Assembly: GCA_033060915.1 (NCBI GenBank)
Contig: CM065382.1
Location: 6,439,501 to 6,503,500, forward strand
Direction: 5' to 3'
Origin: Euryodendron excelsum
Lineage: Eukaryota; Streptophyta; Magnoliopsida; Ericales; Pentaphylacaceae
Length of the DNA: 64,000 nt
Part shown: positions 51,500 through 62,395 of the stretch, piece by piece
Numbering within the stretch: the first letter of the stretch is position 1
Layout of the letters: every line of letters starts with the position of its first letter
Made by a program: the position numbers and the translations under genes
The notes under the pieces: generated by a model
Database searches by the model: none
Told to the model about the DNA's origin: nothing
Seen by the model: the letters and a program-made list of their open reading frames with translations, nothing else

Positions 51500-51860
51500 T
51501 AGATGGCTGGAAAGTCGCCATCGGAGGGACGCCGAAAGTTGGTCGAAAGTCGCCAGAAGTTGGTAAGAAAGTCATTGGAAGTTGCCCAGAGCGTTGGCCG
51601 AAAGTCACCAAAATTTGGTCAAAAAATTGCTGAAAGTTAGTTGGAAAGTCACTGGAAGTTGATTAGGAAATTGTCAAAAGTTGGTCGAAGAGTCGCCGAG
51701 AATTAGTTGAAAGTTGCCGAAAGTTATCAAAAGTCATTATAAGTTGGTCAAAAAATTGCCGGAAGTTGGCCAAAAACTCGTCAGAAGATGACCAGAGGAC
51801 GGCTTGAAAGTCTCTGAAAGTTGGTCAGAAAGACGCCAGAGGATGACCGGATAGAAGGAG
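51500..51860. repeat. Degenerate tandem array of ~20-bp units inside the non-autonomous LTR element
   Basis: At least fifteen imperfect units built on (G)AAAGTTGGTCGAAAGTCGCC recur with variants such as GGAAGTTGGCC, AAAATTGCCG and AAAGTCACC. Spacing is about 18-24 bp. A looser version runs leftward to 50950. In element sense the units read GGCGACTTTCGACC. Confidence 0.8.
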
Positions 51861-51938
51861 GAGAACCTTAAGAATTTTGATGTAGAAGATCCCTTGAAGG
51901 GCAACCACAGAGCATACTTTCTCTTGGTTCTGATGTTA

Positions 51939-52139
51939 TGTTAGAAAAGACAAAACTCATGTGTAATCACAATGCATTATAAAACAAAAAAAAGTTTACA
52001 AGACAAATAATGAGATAGATATTAAGTGAAGTAGTGAGTTAAGTAGTTACATAGGTTAAATCTCTGTTTATAAAAAGGAAGAGAAGTCTAATTCTTTATC
52101 CTAATTGATGTGGTATAGAGAACTCATGTGGCTTTAACA
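51939..52139 (-). repeat. LTR of the short non-autonomous element, right copy (201 bp)
   Basis: Begins TGTTAGAAAAG and ends GGCTTTAACA on the plus strand, with TG...CA termini intact, directly followed by the ATCTC duplication. Confidence 0.9.
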
Positions 52140-52144
52140 ATCTC

Positions 52145-53403
52145 CAGTTTTATTTCTCTATTTTCATTTTCTTTATGTTTTCCACAATATTCATAAACTT
52201 TTCTGTGGCTTTATAGGACGGGATCCGAACCGGGTTTGTTCTAAATCATATAATATCTTATGGTCTCTACAACATAATGGAGGTTTTGGGCCATGAATGA
52301 CATTTCAGCACTACCACCCATTGTTGGGTTTAGCAAAATCACACACAAAATACACATATGCTTAGTTTTATCACAAAGCTTATATATGATATATATATAT
52401 CATATATGTGTGTGTAATTGATATGAATCTGGTTAAGACGAAGAACAATTTGAGAGACAAACTGCAAACAAGAATTATATTGAAAAATCATATATCGAAT
52501 GTTTACACTTGATGACATTTTATACATCTTTTGCTAACAATTTGATGAGGACTAACTAACTAGTTCCAAGCAATTCTTCTAACTAATTTGCTGATCAGTG
52601 CTCTGGATGTTATTCCCAAATCAACGTTGAGCAGGACAGTTGCATAACTAACTCAACTGCCAAATTGACCACCCAATGCTGGTATGATATGTCATCTTCT
52701 CTGCGAGCTACCTAACTAACCTTTAATCTTGTAACCAAATATTGTTAACTTTGCCCAAACACCTCCATAAGACCGTTAACTCCTTTTATTTGAATTCATA
52801 TCCCTGATTGTGACAGTAATATATAGGGATACATATATGTATAGAGATTTAGTCGGTTTTGCAAAGAATAACTGGTCAAACAATGTTGATTTGGGGGTTC
52901 ATATCAAAGCTCCACAGATCATCCGTAAACGCCATTCTTGTTGATCTTGATACTCCGATACTATTCATTGAGAGGGTTTGATTTTTTTCTCTCACTTGAG
53001 TTAAAGTCGTGAAATCAAAACACGATTTTAAGTTTAAAGTCCTGTTTTGAAAACACGACTTCAAAGAAGAGCTATGTATGATTAACAAGTTTGAAACAGG
53101 CTAAGACTGGTAAAAACATTGTTCTCACTGATCATGACAATATTACCCCTCCAAACTAGCAAAATGGCAAAAGAAAAAAAAAAAAACAAGACAAAAAAAA
53201 TTCCATAGAATATCTCATTACGTGTAGCGGTGGTTATTATTATGACCATATTGAAATTATTAAGAAATGAACTTGTATATAAGATTACGTTTTATAAAAT
53301 AATAGTATATATTTTTTTTAGGTGAATTTTTGCTAGGCCCTTGTGGTTTCAGATATCAATAGCAGTCGCTCGTTATTTTTATAAAAAAAAAAAAAAAGAG
53401 TCT
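52145..53403. other. Intergenic, AT-rich
   Basis: No gene seen. A palindromic block at 52990-53062 contains AAAGTCGTG, AAACACGA, TTTGAAAACACGACTT and resembles 50410-50522. Confidence 0.5.
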
Positions 53404-53704
53404 TGCTCACATGTACCCTTTCGGGCACATTTTAAGCAAACTTTGTCTAATTGTTCAAAGTATTAAAAATTGTATTTTTAATATTAAAAATTATAAAAAT
53501 ATGATTTTTAATATTTTATATAACCAAACAAAAACTTGTTTAAAATGTACTCTTGATATTTTTTAATTTAAGTTTGTTTTGTCTGATTGTATATTACATT
53601 AAAAACTGTATTTTTAATATTAAAAATTGTGCTTTCTTAATTTTCAACTTTTTGTATAACTAAATAAAATAAACTTAAAATATGCCTAAGAGGACATCTT
53701 AGCA
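53404..53704. mobile_element. MITE, TGCTAAC family, copy B (301 bp)
   Basis: Left end TGCTCACATGTACCCTTTCG, running on to a GGGCACATTTTAAG block. Right end, reverse-complemented, TGCTAAGATGTCCTCTTAGG, running on to CATATTTTAAG. The interior repeats TAAAAATTGTATTTTTAATA-type palindromes twice. This suggests a copy roughly doubled in length relative to the one at 3773. Confidence 0.6.
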
Positions 53705-54207
53705 AAACATTTTTATATAAGCGACAATATGACACTCGGGCAACGGTAAAGTTAGAGATGAGTCAGGGTAAGAGAGTAACAATTAATTCTCATATTTCAA
53801 TGTTTCAAAGGCCTAAATCATGGAGGATTTAGTCTTTTAAAAACCAAGAGGGTCTTGTTGATGACATCTGAAATCATGGAGGATTTAGATTTTTTATTAA
53901 TCCTTTTTTTAGCCTTTACAACATTTAGAAAAATCATATATCTATATTATGTTTTAAGAAAAATTATATTCATAGAGCATTTTTATACAAAATTCTCCGC
54001 TACATGACATAGTAGCAGATTTGCAATTAAAAGTCAATTTGGTGAAATATTTATTTTAAAAAATATATTCCAAACTGGGTCATATAACTTTACATTCAAT
54101 TTGTGTATATATATTTTTTTTATATTTATGTTGCATCAAAGCATAAAATAAAAAAATTGAATTGCACTTGTTATGGTAATGCTATACAACAAATTCATTA
54201 AAAAGAT

Positions 54208-54805
54208 ATGTATAAACTTAATAGATGGTGCATCTGGCCAGACTGGTATTGGGGGTGTTATTTGCAATACTAATGGTATTGTCTTGGTAACTTTTGCACA
54301 CCAAATTAGTTTGCTCTTAGTGCTCGTTTGGTTTGGTTTATAAGTTAGTTTTTTTATTTAGTTTTTTTTGTTTATAAAAAAAAAAAAGTTAAGATTTTGA
54401 AGTGTTTTTGATTATTTTTTGGTTTTTCTGCATATTTTATTTGTTAAAAGCAAAAAAACTAAAAAAACTTAACTTTTTTATTTATAAGTCAAAAAGCAAA
54501 ATTAAAAAAACTATAAAAAAAAATAAAACTAAACGGGCTTTTACTGGCAATTGTCTCTCTCTTCTCATTGAGATTGATTCCTATAACGTCTGTTCTATAT
54601 TATGCATGAAGAAAGTAGCTTTGATTCGTCTTGCCCTTCTTCTTCAATATTGCCTGAAGCTGATCTCTCGGTTCCAACATCTTTAGCGTAAGACTTGCTA
54701 TCGAGAGGCCAACAAAGTCGCAGATGCTTTGGCTACTTTTGCTATTGATAATTCCTATCTCTTTGAAGTTTTTGATAGGCTCCCAAATACAATTTTCTTT
54801 TTGGC
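54208..54805 (+). pseudogene. RNase H relic of a LINE-type retrotransposon, interrupted by a MITE
   Basis: The first part reads DGASGQTGIGGVICNTNGIV (from 54224), the start of the plant RVT_3-type RNase H domain with its first Asp. After an inserted MITE the domain resumes as LSLLIEIDSYNVCSIL, the strand with a second catalytic-type Asp, and ends with YREANKVADALA followed by a FEVFDRLPN-type tail. At least two frame changes are needed, so it is dead. This domain type ends the pol of plant LINEs and also occurs in stand-alone RNase H-like genes. The absence of a reverse transcriptase upstream leaves either a 5'-truncated LINE or a gene relic. Confidence 0.7.
54322..54538. mobile_element. Small MITE with GC[TC]CGTTTGG/AG ends (217 bp)
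   Basis: Left end GCTCGTTTGGTTTGGTTTAT, right end reverse-complemented GCCCGTTTAGTTTTATTTTT. Inside are inverted AACTTATAAA/TTTATAAGTT stretches. It interrupts the RNase H relic, which shows the limits of the foreign DNA. The target duplication is not clear. Confidence 0.65.
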
Positions 54806-54889
54806 TATGAATGATATATTGAGAATTTCAACTCTGCGTTTTGTAGCTAAAGGGCACTCTCATGTTATCTCTTCTATTTTAATATAAGT

Positions 54890-55468
54890 TCTGTTTGTTG
54901 CCTAAAAAAACAAATTCATTAAAAAAAATTGTATAGAATGATCTGTTTAAATAAGGTACTTTTATAGTTTTACTTGAAAACATAATATTCATCATAATGA
55001 TTCTTCATTACAAATATAACTTTGTTACATTGTTTAGGGATAATTTTTTGTATAAAAGTATAGCATTTTTGTTATTAATAAAAGTTCGACCACATTGCTT
55101 TTAGTAGATAAGAGTCTCACTTGTATTTATTAATGTATGTCTTATCATTTTTTGTGTCTAGTAGTGATGAAAATACAATAAAAAAAAAACATGACTCTAT
55201 CATTACCATTATTCTATGAACCAAGGCATACCTAAAATTTTTGGTTTAAAGCAATTTAGGATACATGTAGTTTTAGCAAACAAAGCATATGATTTAAGTT
55301 TGAGAAGGATAATTCAAATTGTATATAATAAATAAAGCTATAGAAGCAAGACTTTTATATTAAAATTTCATACATAATTATGTGACTCGTATTTCATAAG
55401 TTCGAATTGTTGCATAACAGGCTTTTTTTTGTTTTTTTTTATTTTTGTTGTCCAGCATAAATAGTTCT
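54890..55468. other. Intergenic, AT-rich, no gene seen
   Basis: Short AT-rich open frames only. The first bases after 54890 (CCTAAAAAAACAAATTC) could be the A-rich tail of the LINE relic. Confidence 0.4.
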
Positions 55469-55888
55469 AGGATAAATCACATTTTTTGGTATCCCTGTAG
55501 TTAACACTCAAATCTCATTTTGCTCCATGACTTTTCAATTATGAAAGTCAATTTCTTACGTTTGTGATCAAGTTGCAATACCAACCTTTTGTCAATTGCA
55601 GTTTATCTAGCTGACAAAAAATATCTATGATGGACTAAAGTGAGATATTTCATAAAATACACTTTTTCATAAAACAATCACAAGTAAAATATAAATTTAT
55701 CACACCTTATATATACATTTTTTACTTTAATCCCTCATGAACACTTATTGTTGGATGGATAAATGAATATTAAGAGAAGATTGACATTGTAACTTGACTA
55801 TAAGTATAGTAATTTACCGTCACAATTGAAAAAACTGAGATAAAATTGAGATCGAGTGTAAAGCCTAGGTGATAAGTGTAATTTACCT
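55469..55888. mobile_element. MITE with AGG(A)TAAATCACA ends (420 bp)
   Basis: Left end AGGATAAATCACATTTTTTG, right end reverse-complemented AGGTAAATTACACTTATCAC. Similarity continues inward to about 50 bp (TCAAATCTCATTTT versus CGATCTCAATTTT). Flanks are ATAGTTCT and AGAGTTCT, an 8-bp near-duplication, which suits hAT. The interior (GTATCCCTGTAGTT, CAAGTTGCAATACCAAC) resembles a widespread plant MITE type. Confidence 0.7.
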
Positions 55889-56368
55889 AGAGTTCTATTT
55901 GTGTAATGGCTTGAGGTTGGTCTTGACTAAATGAGATGTCTAAAATTGATAAAAAAAAATATCAGCATCTGCTGCGATTGATTATCAATCGTGATTGGTG
56001 TCCAGTTGAGGTGGTCGCTATTAACCAATGACTGATCACGGTTGATAATAACAAAGCTCAAGCTGATAATCATTTTACTAATAGCCTGGAGAGTTGAATT
56101 GAGAGATTGGGGCAGTAAATGAAAGCAAGCAGTAATAGAATTGGAAAGCAGGCAATCTTCTCAATTAAACAACTTATTAATTGCTGTTTCAACCCCAGAT
56201 TAGAGCAGTAAATGGGAAAATTACAACTATTGAGATAGTGGGGGCCCACTTGACCAATCCATAGCCCAGACGCACCGTCACATCCCCTTCACTTTGCCAG
56301 TTGCCAGCAACTTCCCCTCACTCACATGACACAGAGAGAGAGTCGCACTCCAGGCTAACACTCGACAG

Positions 56369-56372
<4 letters not shown>

Positions 56373-56416
<44 letters not shown>
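56373..56416 (+). repeat. (TC)22 microsatellite in the GAUT8 leader
   Basis: An uninterrupted TC tract ending 31 bases before the GAUT8 start codon. Pyrimidine tracts of this kind are frequent in plant 5' leaders and can affect expression. Confidence 0.9.
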
Positions 56417-56418
<2 letters not shown>

Positions 56419-56434
56419 GACTTTCTCTCGCTAA
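56417..56434 (+). promoter_or_regulatory. Upstream open reading frame (5 codons) in the GAUT8 leader
   Basis: ATG ACT TTC TCT CGC TAA sits directly after the TC tract and ends 13 bases before the GAUT8 ATG. If the transcript starts upstream of it, ribosomes would meet this minimal frame first. Its start context (CTCATGA) is weak, so leaky scanning is expected. Confidence 0.45.
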
Positions 56435-56447
56435 CAAGCACTCGAAA

Positions 56448-58688
56448 ATGGTGAACACAACGATTCGAAGCTCTCGCGCATCACTTTCCGAACGAAACAG
56501 TGGACTTGCCGGCGGATTCATTCGGGCCCCAGCTTCTTTCACCTTCAAGCTCTTCGCCTTCGCCATCACCGTCGCTGTCTTTCTCTTCTTCACTTTCTCT
56601 CTCCTCTTCACTTCCTCCGCCAATCCTTCCGATCTCAATATTGTAAGTACTCCAAATTTCGCATTTCCCCCTCTTTGTGTCTGAATAGTTAACATCATTC
56701 TTCATATGGACGTGTGTTTACTTTGTTTTCTTTTTTTCTATTAGGGTTTCTATTCTGGTTCGTATGGAGTTCAATCGATCCGGAGATCGGTGCTCGCGCT
56801 CAAATCTGATCCGTTGAAGCCGCGACTGGATCAGATCAGGAAGCAAGGGGACGATCACCGATCTCTTGTTCTCGCTTATGCTTCATATGCTCGGAAGTTG
56901 AAGCTTGAGAACTCGAAGCTCGTTAGGGTTTTCGCTGATCTCTCTCGGAACTACACGGATCTGACCTCGAAACCTACGTATCGGGCTCTGTTTGACTCGG
57001 ATGCTAGCTCGATTGATGAATCGGTGCTTCGGCAGTACGAGAAGGAGGTGAAGGAGCGGATCAAGGTTACGCGGCAATTGATTGCGGAGGCGAAGGAGTC
57101 TTTCGATAACCAGCTTAAGATTCAGAAGCTGAAGGACACGATTTTTGCCCTAAATGAGCAGTTAACGAAGTCCAAGAAGCAAGGTGCGTTCTCGAGCTTG
57201 ATTGCAGCGAAATCGATCCCGAAGAGCTTGCATTGCGTCGCGATGAGGTTAATGGAAGAGCGAATTGCGCATCCAGAGAAGTACTCGGATGAAGGGAAGC
57301 CAACGCCTGCTGAGTTAGAGGATCCAAAGCTTTACCACTATGCAATTTTCTCGGATAATGTTATTGCAGCATCGGTTGTGGTGAATTCGGCGGTGAAGAA
57401 CCAGAAGGAGCCATGGAAGCACGTTTTTCATGTTGTGACAGATAAAATGAATCTTGGAGCAATGCAGGTTATGTTCAAGGTGAGGGATTATAATGGAGCT
57501 CACATTGAGGTGAAGGCCGTGGAGGATTACAAGTTTTTGAATTCTTCTTACGTTCCAGTGCTTCGACAACTTGAATCTGCAAACTTGCAGAGGTTTTACT
57601 TTGAGAATAGACTCGAGAACGCAACCAAAGACACAACCAACATGAAATTTAGGAACCCCAAGTATTTGTCGATGCTGAATCATCTGAGGTTTTATTTGCC
57701 TGAAATGTACCCGACATTGCACAAGATCTTGTTCTTGGATGATGACGTGGTTGTTCAGAGGGACCTGACGGGGTTGTGGAAGATAGATATGGATGGAAAG
57801 GTGAATGGGGCTGTTGAAACTTGTTTCGGGTCATTCCATCGGTATGCACAGTATATGAATTTTTCACACCCTTTGATCAGAGAGAAGTTTAATCCAAAAG
57901 CGTGTGGATGGGCTTATGGTATGAACTTCTTTGATTTGGATGCTTGGAGGAAGGAGAAGTGCACAGAACAGTATCACTACTGGCAGAATCTGGTGAGATT
58001 GGAATACTCTGGAAACTACTATACTTTTCTTTTTTTGAATAATTAATGACTTAAGCAGCAATAATCTTTGATAAGTTATACCATGTGACTCATGGCTCCC
58101 CTATTAAGAATCTTTAATTCCTTGGGTTGATTCCAATGTATCTGATGTTACACAATGTTTTAGTTGCAACACAGTCATGAAACAATGAACTGTTTGCTTT
58201 TGTTTTGCTCCTCCACAAGCGCAAAGTTTTTGGTCATCTCATTTGAAATTTCCCTAGAATGGTAATTTGATATGGTACTAGCTATGTATTGAAGTTTCTT
58301 CTGCGTTGTGTGTTTGTTCTATTTTGCATTATCAATGGGCTTTTTAGTTGTTTTTGTTCGTTGCTAAATCAATTTGTGTTATCACTGACCAGTGGTGTTG
58401 TGTTTGATGCAGAATGAGAACCGGACGTTGTGGAAATTGGGGACATTGCCCCCCGGCCTGATCACATTTTACTCCACAACAAAGCCACTAGACAAATCTT
58501 GGCATGTTCTGGGGCTTGGTTATAATCCAAGCATAAGCATGGAAGAAATTCGGAATGCAGCAGTTGTGCACTTCAATGGGAATATGAAACCGTGGCTTGA
58601 TATTGCCATGAACCAATTTCGGCCACTTTGGACAAAGCATGTTGACCACGATAACGAGTACATCCAGGCTTGCAATTTTGGTCTTTAG
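56448..58688 (+). CDS. GAUT8: Homogalacturonan alpha-1,4-galacturonosyltransferase, GAUT8/QUA1-like
   Basis: Three exons, 56448-56642, 56745-57992 and 58413-58688, all phase 0, with ATT|GTAAGT, TTAG|GGTTTC, CTG|GTGAGA and GCAG|AATGAG. They give 572 residues, close to the Arabidopsis 559. It is a type II Golgi membrane protein: short basic N-terminus, one membrane segment at about 33-54, a stem, and the GT8 domain. GT8 marks are the metal/UDP-binding LFLDDDVVVQ (Asp 397-399), ETCFGSFHRYAQYMNFSHP, WAYGMNFFDLDAWR, HVLGLGYNPS, VHFNGNMKPWLD and the C-terminal CNFGL. The stem motif SDPLKPRL favours GAUT8/QUA1 over GAUT9. The enzyme extends pectic homogalacturonan from UDP-galacturonate and is needed for cell adhesion. 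The first exon diverges freely, as usual in this family. Confidence 0.95.
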
Positions 58689-61612
58689 AAAAATTCTCTA
58701 GTTGAAGCCTATGCTTGGAGGATCTGCCAATGCTAGTCCTGGTGCAAGCACCTGTTTCACAAGGCTCATCTTTTCTCCTTACACGTAACTAAATGTTCTT
58801 ATCAAGTGTCGTAGTAATTTTATATCTATCCAAGTATAGCATTCTTATTTTGCTGTGTTAGTTCATAATTATGCTTCAGTTGTTCATACGTGTTTACGAT
58901 TAAATTATCTTGGCTAAATGTTTCTTTTTATAGAAATTGTCTGATTATTACTTTTTTCTATTGAACACTTATATACTGGAAGTCAAAAAGGAGCTGATTG
59001 TTCCAGTATATTTCATTCTTGTGATTGAAGCATACACTCATTGCTCTTCAGTTTGTAGCCACCTTATTTTCTATATTTCTTTGTGTGCACTTTTAGTATG
59101 TGGTAATGGAATGTACTGTTTGTTAGAATTTTCCCTTTGAATCTGTTTATAGGGAAGTATTAGAGTTCACACCAGTGTAATGGTTTACAGTTCTTCACTA
59201 CCCCACCAGTCCATTGTAAAACCTGTGGAAGGAGCTTCAGGCATTCATCCATGTAAAAGCAGAACACAATGTTACCTACCATTGTGAGCTCTAATCTGTG
59301 CCTAGCAATTAGTTTGAGCAAACAAGATATCTGGTTGTGATGTGCAAGGTGGAAAAATAGGAGAAACATGTCCTTTTGATGACATTCTTTAGCCAATCTA
59401 GAGTAACTTGTGAGTCTTTTGATCATAAATATCATAAGCGACACTACCGTCAGATGCATTAGGCTAGTCCAATCTTCAATTTTCTAGGTACGATTGATTT
59501 TGTGAATCGTGAAGATATCATTATGGATAAATAGTTTCTCTCAATTCTAGAACTATTTGAAACCCTTGAACTTAAATGTAATTTGTAATCAGATTATATG
59601 ACTCTCCCGAGTGGTTGTCAAGGATTTTTTTGGTGCAAGTTTAAGAACTGCGCTAGGTTGGCTAAAATCAGACCTTCAGCTCTTAGGTCCAATTTTGCTC
59701 GAGTGATAACACTTCGCTCTGTTCTGAGATTGGCCTTTTTGTTCTGTTTGTGGAGTAGTCCTTTGTGCAATGTAGCCTTTAGCTAGGTCTTTGAATATCC
59801 TTGGCCAACAAGTTGGCTGGGGACTAGGTTAGTGATATAATTCTCATGTGGTTCTAGGAGTAGTTAGTTGCATTCGATGTTATACCTCTTTTGATTACAT
59901 CTTAGCTCTGGTCCTGCTAGAAAGGGGTAACTGTAAACCCATTTCTAATGCAACAAGAAGATTTTTGAGTTTTTCTTTTTTGGTTGAAGAGAGAAGTGGT
60001 GATCAGATGGTGGTTTGTGTGAGTAGACAATGAGGAGTGGGGATCAGATTTTTGAGTTTTTGAGTTTTTTTTTGGTCTTGGTCCATATGGTTCCGTCATT
60101 TGAAAACATATCAAGTAGTATTTGGGGATGATGAAAGTGCTCGTACTTGATGTGTTGCAACCATGGAAGTTCTATTCGCAAATATGAGGCATGCTGCATT
60201 GCCAACAAATGGTATGCTGCCTTGGGTGAACTTTGAAGATTCACCCTAACATCTCATTCATCAGTCATCAGATCTTCCTTCACATTACAAAAACAATGAG
60301 TGTGATGTCAGTCTCCCTCCTGACCATGCCTCGTCCAAATTTGTGGTTGGACAATATGTTTCTTAAAATATCCAAGTATCCCAACTCTGCTATAATTTGT
60401 GTATCAAAGTTCGGGAATCAGTTACTAGCCTAGATTAGACTCGGGCTGGTAGTGTTCTGTAAAAAAGGTTTTGTAAGAATATAATTTTCCTTCATTGTAT
60501 GCATGCCCAGCTGCAGATTCCTTCCAAGCTTCCCTTCCAATCAGCTGCCGTGAAAACATTTTCACCACAACAGGTTTAATTGTTCCATAAATTTCTTGCA
60601 ACTGAAATTTCCCGTCATCTATCAGATACACCATTATCAGAAATTTTAGATTTGAGGATCCCCAGGGATGCATCACCAGATGCGTACAGTCCATAGCTCT
60701 GCCAAGGCATGGTGTTCAGGAATGAAAACCGTATACATACTTAAAAAAAAATTACAGAAGTTTCTGAAGAGGATCTCCACAACTTTCCTTAACTCCGGGC
60801 ATCTTTTTCAGAACTTTCCTAGCATTCCATTCAAAAATTTTATTTATTTATTTATTATTTTTAACAGGAGGGAAGATAGTGATCCAAAGCAGCCAGCGTA
60901 ATCACAAACTTTCCTAGCATGAAATCGCTTTAAGAACATCAGTCAAAAAGCTTGGAAACACCACTTATAAAAATCAATGAAACTTGCAGGGAAAAGCAAA
61001 GTATTTCTTGACTGAAATACAAGGGTTATCTTAACTTGGTTCCATGGATTAGGCCGTGCATAATCATTTCAATCACTACCCATCAAATACAGATACCAAA
61101 AAAGAAAAGAAAAGAAATGGAATCACATTTACTCATTTTGTTGACAAACAAAATGCAAAACCTTTAGCTGCAACCAATATTTCGTTCCCAATATCGATCA
61201 AGAGCAATGAAGCTCTAAAAAATAATTTTACCGAATAAAGAAGCCCACAAAAGAAGTGGAGTGGCGGTGATCCCCTGGGCACCTGGACCCTAGAATACTG
61301 TAACAAAAAGTAACTTCAGCTACTCTCTATTAACCTATAACCCACCCAAGAAATAGGAGGAAAAACAACAAAAAAAATCGTGCAAAAAGGGGTTATGGAT
61401 ACTAACTTGAAAATTTGAGACATCCACAAAAGGATAAGGATCCCTTCCACCAAATGATACCAACCACTTAAATTTTTTTTTCTTTGTTAGGCCCAGCCCA
61501 ACCACTTACCACTACACTTTCAAAAACAAAACCTAAATCCCTCACTGATCAACTCCTAAGCTATGGTCCCTCAAGCAGTAGCAGACACCCCTGGTGCCAT
61601 AGTTTTGGCTGT
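58689..61612. other. Intergenic between GAUT8 and the G3BP-like gene
   Basis: It contains the GAUT8 3' UTR (to about 58900) and the 3' UTR of the minus-strand gene. Between them are short open frames with no recognisable domain, including 59160-59459 and 60425-60694 on the minus strand. No clear repeat ends were found. Confidence 0.5.
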
Positions 61613-62395
61613 TCAATCAACAGCCATCCCACCACCCCGGTTCATGCGGCCACCATTGCTCCCCATCTTATCAGCCGTCTGATATCCATCACCTCCACGG
61701 TTTGAAAATCCTCCTCGGTTGTTGCCCCTATTACCAAACTCAGACCTGCCATTGAAATCACCCCGGTTATAGCCTCTGCCATTTCCATAGTTTCCACGCC
61801 CTCTGCCCCCCTCATTCCTGAATCCAGATCCCCTTCCAGTTGAGAACCGCCCCCTGTTACTGACTGGAAAGAAAGAATAACCATGGGCATAAAGAAGAGA
61901 GTGAGACTGGGATAATGCCCAATGCATAAATCAAACTTTAGAAGCAGTCATACAACATAATTTCTGTAAGAAATCCAACCAAGTTGGAACTAGGGACCAA
62001 CCAGTCCCATCCTGCCACCAGCTAGGACACGTAATCAGATTGCTGCCAGGTTAGCTACAAAAACATATAAATATATGCAAAGAATTCCCAGATAAGGTGC
62101 CTCTTTTATTAGTCAACAACCAATTTAGTTAAAAGAAAAAAACAGGAATTGTATATTCCCGTTTCAACTGAGACTGCATCCAAACATGTTCCTCTTCTTC
62201 CCATGTTATGGATAGGCATACCCCTTCCCTCCATTCTCTATTCTATTTTCTAACGCAAAAGAGTCCACCTTTCGATGTTAACTCTGCTGTCTTAAAAGAA
62301 TAAACTAGCATCATAAAACTCAACTTGCCTCGAGAATTTGTAGACCTCTTTTCCTCAACAAATGCTTGGCGTCCACTAATTGTAACGGGTGAGGC
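61613..62395 (-). CDS. G3BP-like RNA-binding protein, last two exons (gene runs off the right)
   Basis: The exon 62395-62329 encodes ASPVTISGRQAFVEEKRS, the last strand of the RRM in plant NTF2-RRM (G3BP-like) proteins. The exon 61863-61613 encodes an RGG-rich tail (FSTGRGSGFRNEGGRGRGNY onward, ending GGGMAVD) of 82 residues. They join in phase 1 using a GC donor (CGAG|GCAAGT) and a TTTCCAG|TCAGTA acceptor. Plant G3BP relatives act in stress granules, with the NTF2-like domain for dimerisation and RRM/RGG for RNA. The NTF2-like domain and most of the RRM were not found between 62396 and 64000, so they should lie beyond the window. The RGG box keeps codon use richer in GC than its flanks. Confidence 0.82.

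Larger units (their letters stand above)
50674..52139 (-). mobile_element. Short non-autonomous LTR retrotransposon (TRIM-like, 1466 bp)
   Basis: Two LTRs of about 200 bp flank 1.07 kb of non-coding DNA, with a perfect 5-bp target duplication ATCTC (50669-50673 and 52140-52144). The element lies on the minus strand. Inside the right LTR the reverse strand reads TAACATCAGAACC, a diverged initiator-Met primer site (compare TGGTATCAGAGCC). Inside the left LTR it reads TTGAGGGAGAA, a polypurine tract. No gag or pol is present. The inside is rich in degenerate tandem GTTGGTCGAAAGTCGCC-like units. It is larger than classical TRIMs, so 'TRIM-like' or a small LARD are both fair names. Mobilisation must have used enzymes of a related, probably Copia-type, element. 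Confidence 0.88.

Noticed and set aside
51327..51633. Open frames of 60-113 codons in the short LTR element
   Set aside because: They are products of the tandem repeat units and simple-sequence Leu runs. None resembles gag or pol.
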